A stretch of 64,000 nt of DNA from Microbacterium sp. BK668 (lineage in GTDB: Bacteria; Actinomycetota; Actinomycetes; Actinomycetales; Microbacteriaceae): assembly GCF_004362195.1 (NCBI RefSeq), contig NZ_SNWG01000002.1, positions 248,001 through 312,000 on the forward strand. The letters are read 5' to 3'. This document shows, in pieces, positions 57,219 to 64,000 of the stretch. The translations under genes and the position numbers were made by a program. Positions within the stretch are counted from its first letter, which is position 1. Every line of letters begins with the position of its first letter. The notes under the pieces were generated by a model that saw only the letters and a program-made list of their open reading frames with translations, was not told the origin of the DNA and made no database searches.

Positions 57219-58150
57219 GCACGAGCTCCGTCCTCTACGACGTGCCCGGACCGAAGGCCGTCGTCCGCAACCGGATCCTCGGTATCGTCACGATCCTCGT
57301 CGTGCTCGGCATCCTGGGCTTCGTCATCTACCGCTTCTGGGTGACCGGTCAGTTCAGCGCCGAGAAGTGGTACGCCTTCACCTTCACGCGCATCTGGGAG
57401 CAGTTCGGGCTCGCGACCCTGCGCACGCTCGCGGCCTTCGCGGTCGCCGCCGTCGGAGCGCTCATCCTCGGCTTCGTGCTCGCCATCGGCCGTCTCTCCG
57501 ACCACGCCTGGATCCGGCTGCCGATCACGGCGATCACCGAGGTCTTCCGCGCCATCCCGGTGCTCGTCTTCATGATCCTGCTCTACTACGGCCTGCCCGT
57601 CATCGGGATCAAGATGCCGTCCTACTGGGCGGTCGTCATCGCGCTCATCGCCTACAACGGCTCCGTTCTCGCCGAGGTCATCCGGGCGGGGGTCGAATCG
57701 CTCCCGCGGGGTCAGCGCGAGGCGGGCTTCGCGATCGGGCTGCGCAAGTCGGGCGTGCTGAGGCTGATCCTCCTGCCCCAGGCGATCCGCGCCATGCTGC
57801 CGGTCATCATCTCCCAGCTCGTGGTGTGCTTGAAGGACACGGCGCTCGGGTTCATCATCACGTACCCGGAGCTGCTGTACTTCGCCCGCACCCTCGGCTC
57901 CAACGCCGTGCTCGGGTCGCCCCTCATCCCGGCCGCTCTCGTCGCCGGCGCGATCTACGTCGTGCTCTGCCTGATCCTCTCCTACGCCGCTTACGTCGTC
58001 GAGAAGCGACTGCGGCGCTCGCCGCGGACGGTCGCCGTCGCGGGGGCGGGCCTCGGTCCCGGCGTCGGCAATGCGCCGACGACCGACACGGCGCTTCTCG
58101 CGGCCCAGCAGGAGCTCGACGTCATCGAGCGCGACGCCGGCGGCTCGTAG
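57215..58150 (+). CDS. gluD: Glutamate ABC transporter permease
   Basis: A 311-residue HisM-type permease. A cytoplasmic N-terminus (1-20), TM helices starting near 25, the binding-protein-dependent core at about 70-265 and the EAA loop GQREAGFAIGLRKSGVLRLILLPQAIR (about 166-192, RxAxxxG variant). The C-terminal ~40 residues are extra, Gly/Ala-rich and end in EQQ-like charged sequence. Fourth gene of the glutamate importer, coupled to gluC. Confidence 0.91.
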   Translation: MSTSSVLYDVPGPKAVVRNRILGIVTILVVLGILGFVIYRFWVTGQFSAEKWYAFTFTRIWEQFGLATLRTLAAFAVAAVGALILGFVLAIGRLSDHAWIRLPITAITEVFRAIPVLVFMILLYYGLPVIGIKMPSYWAVVIALIAYNGSVLAEVIRAGVESLPRGQREAGFAIGLRKSGVLRLILLPQAIRAMLPVIISQLVVCLKDTALGFIITYPELLYFARTLGSNAVLGSPLIPAALVAGAIYVVLCLILSYAAYVVEKRLRRSPRTVAVAGAGLGPGVGNAPTTDTALLAAQQELDVIERDAGGS

Positions 58151-58193
58151 CGCGGACGGGAGCGGCATCCGCCCGCCGGTAGACTCGACCCTC

Positions 58194-59234
58194 GTGTCTG
58201 ACGTTCTGGAGATCACCCCCGAGGCGGTGGATGACGCGGTCGCGGCGGCCCTCGCGGCGATCGCCGGCGCCGCCACGACGGCTGACCTGAAGGCCGCGCG
58301 CAGCGCGCACAGCGCCGAGGGCTCGACGCTGGCGAAGCTCAACGCGCGGCTGCGCGAGGTCGCGCCGGAGAAGAAGGCCGAGTTCGGAAAGCTCATCGGC
58401 CAGGCGCGCGGGCGCGTGAACCAGGCCCTCGCCGCGCGGGAGGCCGCGGTCGCCGAGGCCGAGACCGCCGCCCGGCTCGAAGCCGAGCGCGTCGACATCA
58501 CGGCGCTCGCGCAGCGGGCACGCGTCGGGGCGCGGCATCCCATCTCCCTGCTCCAGGAGGAGGTCGCCGACCTCTTCGTCGGGATGGGCTGGGAGATCGC
58601 GGAGGGACCCGAGCTCGAGCACGAGTGGTTCAACTTCGACGCCCTCAACTTCGATGAGGACCACCCGGCCCGTCAGATGCAGGACACCTTCTTCGTCGAC
58701 CCCGTCGAGCGTCATCTCGTCATGCGCACCCACACCAGCCCCGTCCAGGTCCGCTCGATGCTCGAGCGCGACCTGCCGCTGTACGTGCTGTGCCCGGGGC
58801 GGGTGTACCGCACGGACGAGTTCGATGCGACCCACCTGCCGGTGTTCACGCAGTTCGAGGGCATCGTCGTCGACCGCGGCATCACGATGGCGCACCTGAA
58901 GGGCACGCTCGACCACGCGGCGCGCGTGCTGTTCGGACCCGAGGCGAAGACGCGCTTCCGTGCCAACTACTTCCCCTTCACCGAGCCGTCGGCCGAGCTG
59001 GACCTGTGGCACCCGACGTTCAAGGGCGGTGCCCGCTGGATCGAGTGGGGCGGCTGCGGGATGATCAACCCGAACGTGCTGCGCGCCGCCGGGATCGACC
59101 CCGAGGAGTACTCGGGCTTCGCCTTCGGCATGGGCATCGAGCGCACGCTCATGTTCCGCTCCGACGTGCAGGACATGCGCGACATGGCCGAGGGCGACGT
59201 CCGCTTCAGCGAGCAGTTCGGGATGGTGGTCTGA
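58194..59234 (+). CDS. pheS: Phenylalanine--tRNA ligase alpha subunit
   Basis: A 346-residue class II synthetase subunit. N-terminal coiled coil (about 10-90, LNARLREVAPEKKAEFGKLIG) for tRNA; core with ARHPISLLQEEVADLF-like start, VGMGWEIAEGPELE, motif 2 FRANYFPFTEPS and motif 3 GFAFGMGIERTLMFR. TAGACT (58180-58185) is eight bases before GTG 58194, so probably leaderless. One-base overlap with pheT (TGATG). Confidence 0.96.
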   Translation: MSDVLEITPEAVDDAVAAALAAIAGAATTADLKAARSAHSAEGSTLAKLNARLREVAPEKKAEFGKLIGQARGRVNQALAAREAAVAEAETAARLEAERVDITALAQRARVGARHPISLLQEEVADLFVGMGWEIAEGPELEHEWFNFDALNFDEDHPARQMQDTFFVDPVERHLVMRTHTSPVQVRSMLERDLPLYVLCPGRVYRTDEFDATHLPVFTQFEGIVVDRGITMAHLKGTLDHAARVLFGPEAKTRFRANYFPFTEPSAELDLWHPTFKGGARWIEWGGCGMINPNVLRAAGIDPEEYSGFAFGMGIERTLMFRSDVQDMRDMAEGDVRFSEQFGMVV

Positions 59235-61777
59235 TGCGGGTTCCGCTTTCGTGGCTGCGGGAGTACGTCGACGTGCCGACGGATGCCTCGGCCGACGACG
59301 TCCTCGCCGCGCTCGTGCGCGTCGGCTTCGAGGAGGAGGACGTCCACCGCTTCGACCTCCGGGGGCCGATCGTCGTGGGCGAGGTCGTCGAGTTCGTCGA
59401 GGAGCCGCAGTCGAACGGCAAGACGATCCGATGGTGCCAGGTGCGCGTCGCCGCGGACGACGAGCTCGCCGCTGACGGCGGTCCGGCCGTCCACGGCATC
59501 GTGTGCGGCGCCCGCAACTTCTTCGCCGGCGACAAGGTCGTGGTGACCATGCCCGGCTCGGTGCTGCCCGGCCCGTTCCCGATCGCGGCGCGCAAGACCT
59601 ACGGGCACGTCTCGGACGGCATGATCGCGTCGGCGAAGGAGCTGGGGCTCGGCGACGAGCACTCCGGCATCCTCCGCCTCGTCGAGCTCGGCATCGACGC
59701 ACCCGTCGGCACCGACGCCGTCGCGCTGCTCGGCCTCGACGACGTCGCCGTCGACATCAACGTCACGCCCGACCGCGGCTACGCGCTGTCGGTGCGCGGC
59801 GTCGCGCGCGAGTACTCGCATGCGACCGGTGCCGCCTTCCGCGACCCCGGACTCCGCGAACGGGACGAAGTCGGCCTGGTCGACGAGAAGGCGTTCGAGG
59901 TGGCCGTCGACGACGCCGCCCCCATCCGCGGCCGAGCCGGAGCGACGGAGTTCGTCGCGCGCATCGTCCGGGACGTCGACCCCACCAAGCCGACGCCCGC
60001 GTGGATGGTCGCGCGGCTGACGCTCGCCGGCATCCGCTCCCTCGGGATACTGATCGACATCACCAACTACGTGATGCTCGAGCTCGGGCAGCCGATCCAC
60101 GGCTACGACCTCGACAAGCTGCAGGGCGGCATCACGGTCCGCCGCGCGACTGCGGGCGAGCAGCTCGCGACGCTCGACGGCAAGGTCCGCGCGCTGTCTG
60201 CCGAAGACCTCCTCATCACGGATGCCTCGGGTCCCATCGGCCTCGCGGGCGTCATGGGCGGCGGCACGACGGAGATGAGCGACACCACCCGCAACGTGCT
60301 GATCGAGGCGGCGACGTTCGACCCCGTGTCGATCGCACGCACGGCCCGTCGGCACAAGCTCCCGAGCGAGGCATCCCGTCGCTTCGAGCGCGGCGTCGAC
60401 CCCGCGATCCCCTTCGTCGCGGCGGCCAGGGTCGCCGAGCTCATGGTCCAGTACGCCGGCGGCACCGACACGCGCAGCGGAGGCGCGCTCTCGCGCACGC
60501 TCGAGACGCGCGCGATCGAGCTTCCCGTCGGCTTCGTGCAGGGCATCATCGGGGTCCAGTACAGCCGGGAGGAGATCGTCGACGCGCTCGAGACGATCGG
60601 ATGCCACGTGGATCCGTCCTCCTCCGCGCCGGGCGAGGGGTGGCGCGTGACGCCCCCGTCATGGCGCCCCGACCTCACCGACAAGTGGACGCTCGCCGAG
60701 GAGGTCGCCCGGATCGAGGGCTACGACCGCATCCCGTCGGTGCTGCCCCTCCCGCCCTCGGGGCGCGGCCTGACCTCGGCGCAGCAGGGCCGTCGCCGCG
60801 TCGCCAACGCGCTCGCCGCGGCGGGGTTCGTCGAGACGCCGTCGTTCGGATTCACGACCGAGGAGCTCAACGACCTGCACGGCTCGCCGTCGGGGGGGCA
60901 CCTCCCGTCGGTGCGGCTGGCGAACCCGCTCGACGGGCAGTCGCCGTTCCTGCGGCGGTCGCTCGTTCCGGGCCTCCTGCAGGTCGCCCACCGCAACCAG
61001 TCGCGCGGTCTCTCCGATCTCTCGCTCTTCGAGACGGGCACCGTCTTCCTCCCGGAGGCGGGCGTTCGCTACGGCACGTCGTTCGTTCCGCCTCTCGCGG
61101 TGCGACCGGATGCCGCGACCCTGGCCGAGCTCGATGCCTCCATCCCGCCGCAGCACCGCCACGTGGCCGTGCTCCTGACGGGGAGCGTCGTCGCCAAGCA
61201 GCCGGGACAGCCGCCTGTCGCGGCCGAGCTCGCCGACGCGCTGGACGCCGTGCGGATCATCGGCGCGGCCGCCGGGGTCTCGATCGACGTGGCGCAGGGC
61301 GAGCGAGCGGCGCTGCACCCGGGACGCACGGGAGTGCTCTCGGTCGGCACGACCGAGGTCGGCTACGTCGGAGAGGTGCTGCCCGCCGTCGCCGAGGCAT
61401 CCGACCTCCCGGGTCGCGTCTACGTCGCCGAGATCGACCTGGACCTGATCCTGTCGCTCGCGGGCGAGAAGGTCGTCGCGGCGTCGCTGTCGACGTTCCC
61501 CGCCGCGACGCAGGACGTCTCGCTCGTGCTGCCCGCGGAGGTGCCCGCGGCCGCGGCACGTGCCGCGCTCGTCGAGGGCGCGGGGGAGCTGCTCGAATCG
61601 GCACGACTCGTCGACGACTATCGCGGCCAGGGTCTTCCCGAGGGTTCGAAGAGCCTGACGTTCGCGTTGCGCTTCCGCGCGCCCGACCGAACCCTGACGG
61701 CGGCCGAGGCGACCGAGGCGAAGCTCGCCGGCGTGGCCGCGGCGTCCTCGCGCTTCGGGGCATCCCTCCGCGAGTGA
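59234..61777 (+). CDS. pheT: Phenylalanine--tRNA ligase beta subunit
   Basis: An 847-residue subunit: B1 (MRVPLSWLREYVDVP), tRNA-binding EMAP-like domain (about 40-150), B3/B4 editing domain (GLAGVMGGGTTEMSD, LPSEASRRFERGVDP), B5 and the C-terminal ferredoxin-like FDX-ACB (TFPAATQDVSLVLP). Forms the alpha2beta2 enzyme with PheS. The ATG overlaps the pheS stop. Confidence 0.97.
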   Translation: MRVPLSWLREYVDVPTDASADDVLAALVRVGFEEEDVHRFDLRGPIVVGEVVEFVEEPQSNGKTIRWCQVRVAADDELAADGGPAVHGIVCGARNFFAGDKVVVTMPGSVLPGPFPIAARKTYGHVSDGMIASAKELGLGDEHSGILRLVELGIDAPVGTDAVALLGLDDVAVDINVTPDRGYALSVRGVAREYSHATGAAFRDPGLRERDEVGLVDEKAFEVAVDDAAPIRGRAGATEFVARIVRDVDPTKPTPAWMVARLTLAGIRSLGILIDITNYVMLELGQPIHGYDLDKLQGGITVRRATAGEQLATLDGKVRALSAEDLLITDASGPIGLAGVMGGGTTEMSDTTRNVLIEAATFDPVSIARTARRHKLPSEASRRFERGVDPAIPFVAAARVAELMVQYAGGTDTRSGGALSRTLETRAIELPVGFVQGIIGVQYSREEIVDALETIGCHVDPSSSAPGEGWRVTPPSWRPDLTDKWTLAEEVARIEGYDRIPSVLPLPPSGRGLTSAQQGRRRVANALAAAGFVETPSFGFTTEELNDLHGSPSGGHLPSVRLANPLDGQSPFLRRSLVPGLLQVAHRNQSRGLSDLSLFETGTVFLPEAGVRYGTSFVPPLAVRPDAATLAELDASIPPQHRHVAVLLTGSVVAKQPGQPPVAAELADALDAVRIIGAAAGVSIDVAQGERAALHPGRTGVLSVGTTEVGYVGEVLPAVAEASDLPGRVYVAEIDLDLILSLAGEKVVAASLSTFPAATQDVSLVLPAEVPAAAARAALVEGAGELLESARLVDDYRGQGLPEGSKSLTFALRFRAPDRTLTAAEATEAKLAGVAAASSRFGASLRE

Positions 61778-61790
61778 CGACGGGCGATCC

Positions 61791-61822
61791 GGTGGTCGAG
61801 CGAGGAGCGAAGCGACGAGACC
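61791..61822. repeat. Dispersed intergenic repeat (GGTCGAGCGAGGAGCG type)
   Basis: GGTGGTCGAGCGAGGAGC followed by GAAGCGACGAGACC is a short element I recall as frequent between genes in Microbacteriaceae and other Micrococcales. It sits after pheT. A looser relative, GACGAGCGTAGCGAGTCCTC, occurs at about 63786-63805. I cannot confirm copy number from one window. Confidence 0.6.
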
Positions 61823-61891
61823 GGATGCATCGGACCCGCCGGGAGACCTCGTCGCGGGCGTAGGTTGGAAAGCCCCCGACGGAGGAGACGC

Positions 61892-62641
61892 GTGGCCGAG
61901 ACCATCCAGCTGACCGCACCCGACGCCACCGGGTTCGACGTGTACGTCGCACGGCCCGCGGGCCGACCCGTCGGAGGCCTCGTCGTCATCCATGAGATCT
62001 GGGGGCTCGTCGACCACATCCGCGATGTCGCCGACCGCTTCGCCGACGAGGGATGGCTCGTCGCGGCGCCCGACATCCTGAGCAGAGCCGGGGTCGAGCC
62101 GCAGCTCGGCGAGGAGCTCTTCGGCCTTCTGAACAGCCCCGACGAGGAGGTGCGCACCGCTGCGCAGCCCCGCCTGCGGGACGCCCTCTCCGAGATGAGG
62201 GCTCCGGGTTATGCGGAGTGGGCCGTACCGGCGCTGCGCAGCGTCGTGGACTGGCTGGAGGACCAGCCTGACGTCGGCGGCCGCGTCGCGGTCACGGGCT
62301 TCTGCTTCGGGGGCACGTATGCCTTCGCGCTCGCCGCGTCGGATGCCCGGCTTCGGGCCGTCGTCCCGTTCTACGGCACGGCACCGTCGGCGGAGCGGAT
62401 CGCGCAGATCCAGGCCCCGGTGCTCGCGCTGTACGGCGAGCAGGACCAGGCGCTCGTCGACGCACTCCCCGGCGTCCGCCAGGCGATGGCCGATGCCGGG
62501 GTGGAGTTCGAAGCGGTGGTGTATCCCGGCGCGCAGCACGCCTTCTTCAACGACACCGGCAGCCGCTACAGCGCCGCCCACGCGATGGAGGCGTGGGCCC
62601 GCGTGCTCGCGTTCCTCGACGAGAAGGTCGTCGGGGAGTGA
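61892..62641 (+). CDS. Dienelactone hydrolase family protein
   Basis: A 249-residue alpha/beta hydrolase of the DLH family. Triad Cys138 (TGFCFGGTYAF), Asp185 (YGEQDQALV) and His216 (GAQHAFFND), with the helper Glu35 in IHEIWG. DLH opens dienelactone from chlorocatechol or related breakdown; many members have unknown substrates. GTG 61892 with GGAGGAG 4-10 nt upstream. Its stop overlaps the next start (GTGA). Confidence 0.92.
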   Translation: MAETIQLTAPDATGFDVYVARPAGRPVGGLVVIHEIWGLVDHIRDVADRFADEGWLVAAPDILSRAGVEPQLGEELFGLLNSPDEEVRTAAQPRLRDALSEMRAPGYAEWAVPALRSVVDWLEDQPDVGGRVAVTGFCFGGTYAFALAASDARLRAVVPFYGTAPSAERIAQIQAPVLALYGEQDQALVDALPGVRQAMADAGVEFEAVVYPGAQHAFFNDTGSRYSAAHAMEAWARVLAFLDEKVVGE

Positions 62642-63615
62642 CGTCCGTCCTCGTCCTGGGCGGCACCGGCTGGCTGAGCGGATGGCTCGCGCGGGACTGG
62701 ATCGCCGCGGGCGCCGAGGTGACCTGCCTGGCGCGCGGCACGCGGCCGGCCCCCGACGGAGCCGCGCTCGTCGAGGCCGACCGGGCTGCCCCGGATGCCT
62801 ACGACGGCGTCATGGATCGCGACTGGGACGAGGTGGTCGACATCTCCTCCGACGCCCGCCATGTCGAGGCCGCCGTCTCGGCGCTCGCCGACCGCGCGGC
62901 GCACTGGACGTACGTCTCCACCCTGTCGGTCTATGCAGCCGTCGACGTCGAGGGCGCCGACGAGTCCGCGGCGCTGCTCGAGCCGGCCCGCCCCGGTGAC
63001 GAGTACGACTACGGACGCGCGAAGGTCGCGGCCGAGGCATCCGTCCGCGCAGCTCTGGAGCCTCGCGCGGCGATCGTCCGGCCCGGCCTGATCGTGGGTC
63101 CCGGAGACCCCTCCGACCGCTTCGGGTACTGGGTCGCCCGCTTCGCGATGGCGGGCGACGAGCCGGTCCTCGTCCCGCAGACCGGGGGGCGCAGCGTCCA
63201 GGTCATCGACGTGCGCGATCTCGCGGCGTTCCTCGTGTCCGTCGGCCGAACCGGCTGGGCGGGCATCGCCAACGCCATCGGCGATCCCATGCCGCTCGGC
63301 GATCTCCTCGAGCACGCCCGCACCGTCGCCGGGCACACGGGTGAGGTGCGTTCCGCCGACGACGCGCTGCTGCAGGAGCACGACGTCGCGTACTGGATGG
63401 GCCCGCGGGCTCTGCCGCTATGGCTCCCGGCCGATATGAACGGCTTCGCGACGCGCACGAACAGCGTCTACCGGAACCTCGGCGGATCCCTCCGCCCCCT
63501 CGACCGGACGCTCCGCGACACCCTCGCCGACGAGAGGGAACGAGGGCTCGACCGGGAGCGCCGATCCGGACTGCCCCGGACCGACGAGCTGGCCGTCCTC
63601 GCGGACCTCGGGTGA
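62638..63615 (+). CDS. NAD-dependent epimerase/dehydratase family protein
   Basis: A 325-residue extended SDR. Nucleotide motif VLVLGGTGWLSGWLARD (about 3-19), a YVSTLSVYAAVDVEG stretch (about 100-114) and catalytic-like YDYGRAKVAAE with Tyr-x3-Lys (DYGRAK, about 122-127). Relatives are called reductases of mRNA-binding-like (CSP41) type. Substrate unknown. GTG start overlaps the hydrolase stop by 4 nt, so both are co-translated. Confidence 0.87.
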   Translation: MTSVLVLGGTGWLSGWLARDWIAAGAEVTCLARGTRPAPDGAALVEADRAAPDAYDGVMDRDWDEVVDISSDARHVEAAVSALADRAAHWTYVSTLSVYAAVDVEGADESAALLEPARPGDEYDYGRAKVAAEASVRAALEPRAAIVRPGLIVGPGDPSDRFGYWVARFAMAGDEPVLVPQTGGRSVQVIDVRDLAAFLVSVGRTGWAGIANAIGDPMPLGDLLEHARTVAGHTGEVRSADDALLQEHDVAYWMGPRALPLWLPADMNGFATRTNSVYRNLGGSLRPLDRTLRDTLADERERGLDRERRSGLPRTDELAVLADLG

Positions 63616-63647
63616 CCGGAGGGGTGCGCGCGTCGCGGGCAGCCGAT

Positions 63648-63676
63648 TTGGCAACGTTCGGCGCCACCGGTATCGT
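63648..63676 (+). promoter_or_regulatory. Promoter of the argC leader
   Basis: TTGGCA (63648-63653), 17-bp spacer, TATCGT (63671-63676). It is a good match to the sigma-70 type consensus for a GC-rich genome. The expected transcript start coincides with ATG 63683 of an Arg-rich mini-ORF. Confidence 0.65.
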
Positions 63677-63682
63677 CGCGGC

Positions 63683-63796
63683 ATGCCTTCGGCCGCCCCG
63701 GGTCCCCGGACGCTCACTGCGAGCGTCGTTTCCGCGCGCCGACGTCAGGGCGGACGCCGACTCAGGGGGCTCGGCGCAAGCCGACGACGAGCGTAG
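63683..63796 (+). CDS. Arg-rich leader peptide ORF (candidate arginine attenuator)
   Basis: A 37-codon frame beginning six bases after the -10, so leaderless. It starts MPSAAPGPRTLTASVVSARRR and contains 10 Arg; the Arg codons are CGG, CGC, CGA, CGT, CGC, CGA, AGG and CGA-CGA-CGA (63782-63790), the last three one codon before the TAG. CGA and AGG are seldom used in the neighbouring genes. Arg clustering before a synthesis gene for arginine (argC) is the mark of a leader peptide that senses charged tRNA-Arg. The coding nature is inferred from promoter, codon choice and position. Confidence 0.55.
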   Translation: MPSAAPGPRTLTASVVSARRRQGGRRLRGLGASRRRA

Positions 63797-63800
63797 CGAG

Positions 63801-63836
63801 TCCTCGCGAGGATCTCCCCGCGATCCAAGGGAGGAG
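63801..63836 (+). promoter_or_regulatory. Competing hairpins between the leader peptide and argC
   Basis: After the leader stop, TCCT/AGGA (63801-63804 with 63809-63812), GGATC/GATCC (63810-63814 with 63822-63826), CTCCC/GGGAG (63814-63818 with 63829-63833) and TCCTC/GAGGA (63801-63805 with 63831-63835) are mutually exclusive. Some sequester the GGGAGGAG ribosome site of the next mini-ORF. This fits attenuation at translation level rather than a U-tract terminator. Confidence 0.4.
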
Positions 63837-63838
63837 CG

Positions 63839-63955
63839 ATGCGTCGCGCGGTCCCTTCGGGAACCCTGCCGGGCGTCGCCGCCTTCCCCGATCCCGTCAT
63901 ACGGGAGTCGGCTGAACTTCGTCCCCGCGCCCACGCCTTAAGGTGGAATCCATGA
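63839..63955 (+). CDS. Mini-ORF overlapping the argC start (38 aa)
   Basis: ATG 63839 has GGGAGGAG 2-9 nt upstream, the best ribosome site near argC, and the frame (MRRAVPSGTLPGVAAFPD..., 38 aa, six Arg) ends in TGA that overlaps the argC ATG (ATGA). Ribosomes finishing it would restart on argC. It may pass regulation from the hairpins to argC. A TAAGGT -10 inside it could drive a separate leaderless argC mRNA. Peptide function not implied. Confidence 0.45.
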   Translation: MRRAVPSGTLPGVAAFPDPVIRESAELRPRAHALRWNP

Positions 63956-64000
63956 CATATTCGGTCGCCGTCTCCGGCGCATCCGGCTATGCGGGCGGCG
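63952..64000 (+). CDS. argC: N-acetyl-gamma-glutamyl-phosphate reductase, 3'-partial
   Basis: Only 16 codons are in the window: MTYSVAVSGASGYAGG, the N-terminal NADP-binding loop of ArgC (GASGYAGGE). It catalyses the third step of ornithine/arginine synthesis and normally heads the argCJBDGH cluster. TAAGGT (63939-63944) lies seven bases before the ATG, so a leaderless transcript is possible in addition to the leader transcript from the upstream promoter. Confidence 0.85.
   Translation, partial: MTYSVAVSGASGYAGG

Overview
The window is a gene-dense stretch of a very GC-rich actinobacterial chromosome. Gene content and order (thyX-SDR-dapA-rnj, ftsK-pgsA-cinA-clgR-DUF3046-recA-recX-miaB-miaA-dapF-hflX, DUF1844-infC-rpmI-rplT, gluABCD, pheST, lexA divergent from a LysM gene) and DUF families such as DUF5302 and DUF3046 point to Micrococcales, most likely a Microbacteriaceae member close to Microbacterium. 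This placement comes from recall of gene order and protein style; no database search was possible. I saw no rRNA, tRNA, CRISPR array, transposase or prophage block.

Layout. 1-6 kb: the end of a glycosyltransferase fused to an SGNH hydrolase, a CitA/DctS-type sensor kinase and response regulator divergent from a DctA-type C4-dicarboxylate symporter, then three tiny proteins, two of them extremely acidic. 6-9 kb: pnp with a long structured leader. 9-16 kb: an aldo/keto reductase, a phosphatase, an oxidoreductase, acetyltransferases, dapB, an OsmC protein and a thioredoxin/DUF4395 pair. 16-31 kb: a conserved core of thyX, dapA, RNase J, FtsK, PgsA, CinA, ClgR, RecA/RecX, MiaB/MiaA and DapF. 31-42 kb: a methyltransferase, HflX, an S9 peptidase, metF-metE, a large membrane protein, lexA and the divergent SOS-type LysM gene. 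42-46 kb: hisC-hisB-hisH-hisA plus SseB. 46-51 kb: the least standard part, with a PLP decarboxylase, a Gly-Val repeat 'fibre-like' protein and a HELTH metallopeptidase-like protein. 51-64 kb: infC-rpmI-rplT, an rRNA methyltransferase, the glutamate ABC transporter, pheST, a dienelactone hydrolase, an epimerase and the start of argC.

Functional links. dapB, dapA and dapF supply diaminopimelate/lysine. recA, recX, lexA and the LysM gene form an SOS set, with palindromic GAAC-N4-GTTC sites before recA and before the LysM gene. The Trx/DUF4395 pair probably shares a thiol relay. dctS-dctR probably controls dctA.

The most notable regulatory signals are: a promoter plus a leaderless Arg-rich mini-ORF (10 Arg in 37 codons, five of them CGA, with CGA-CGA-CGA just before the stop) ahead of argC, which looks like an arginine attenuator; a second mini-ORF overlapping the argC start; a probable AUC start codon for infC behind a foldable leader; a pnp leader that may be the Actino-pnp RNA; and a recurring TANNNT hexamer 5-9 nt before the start codon of at least thirteen genes, implying leaderless mRNAs.
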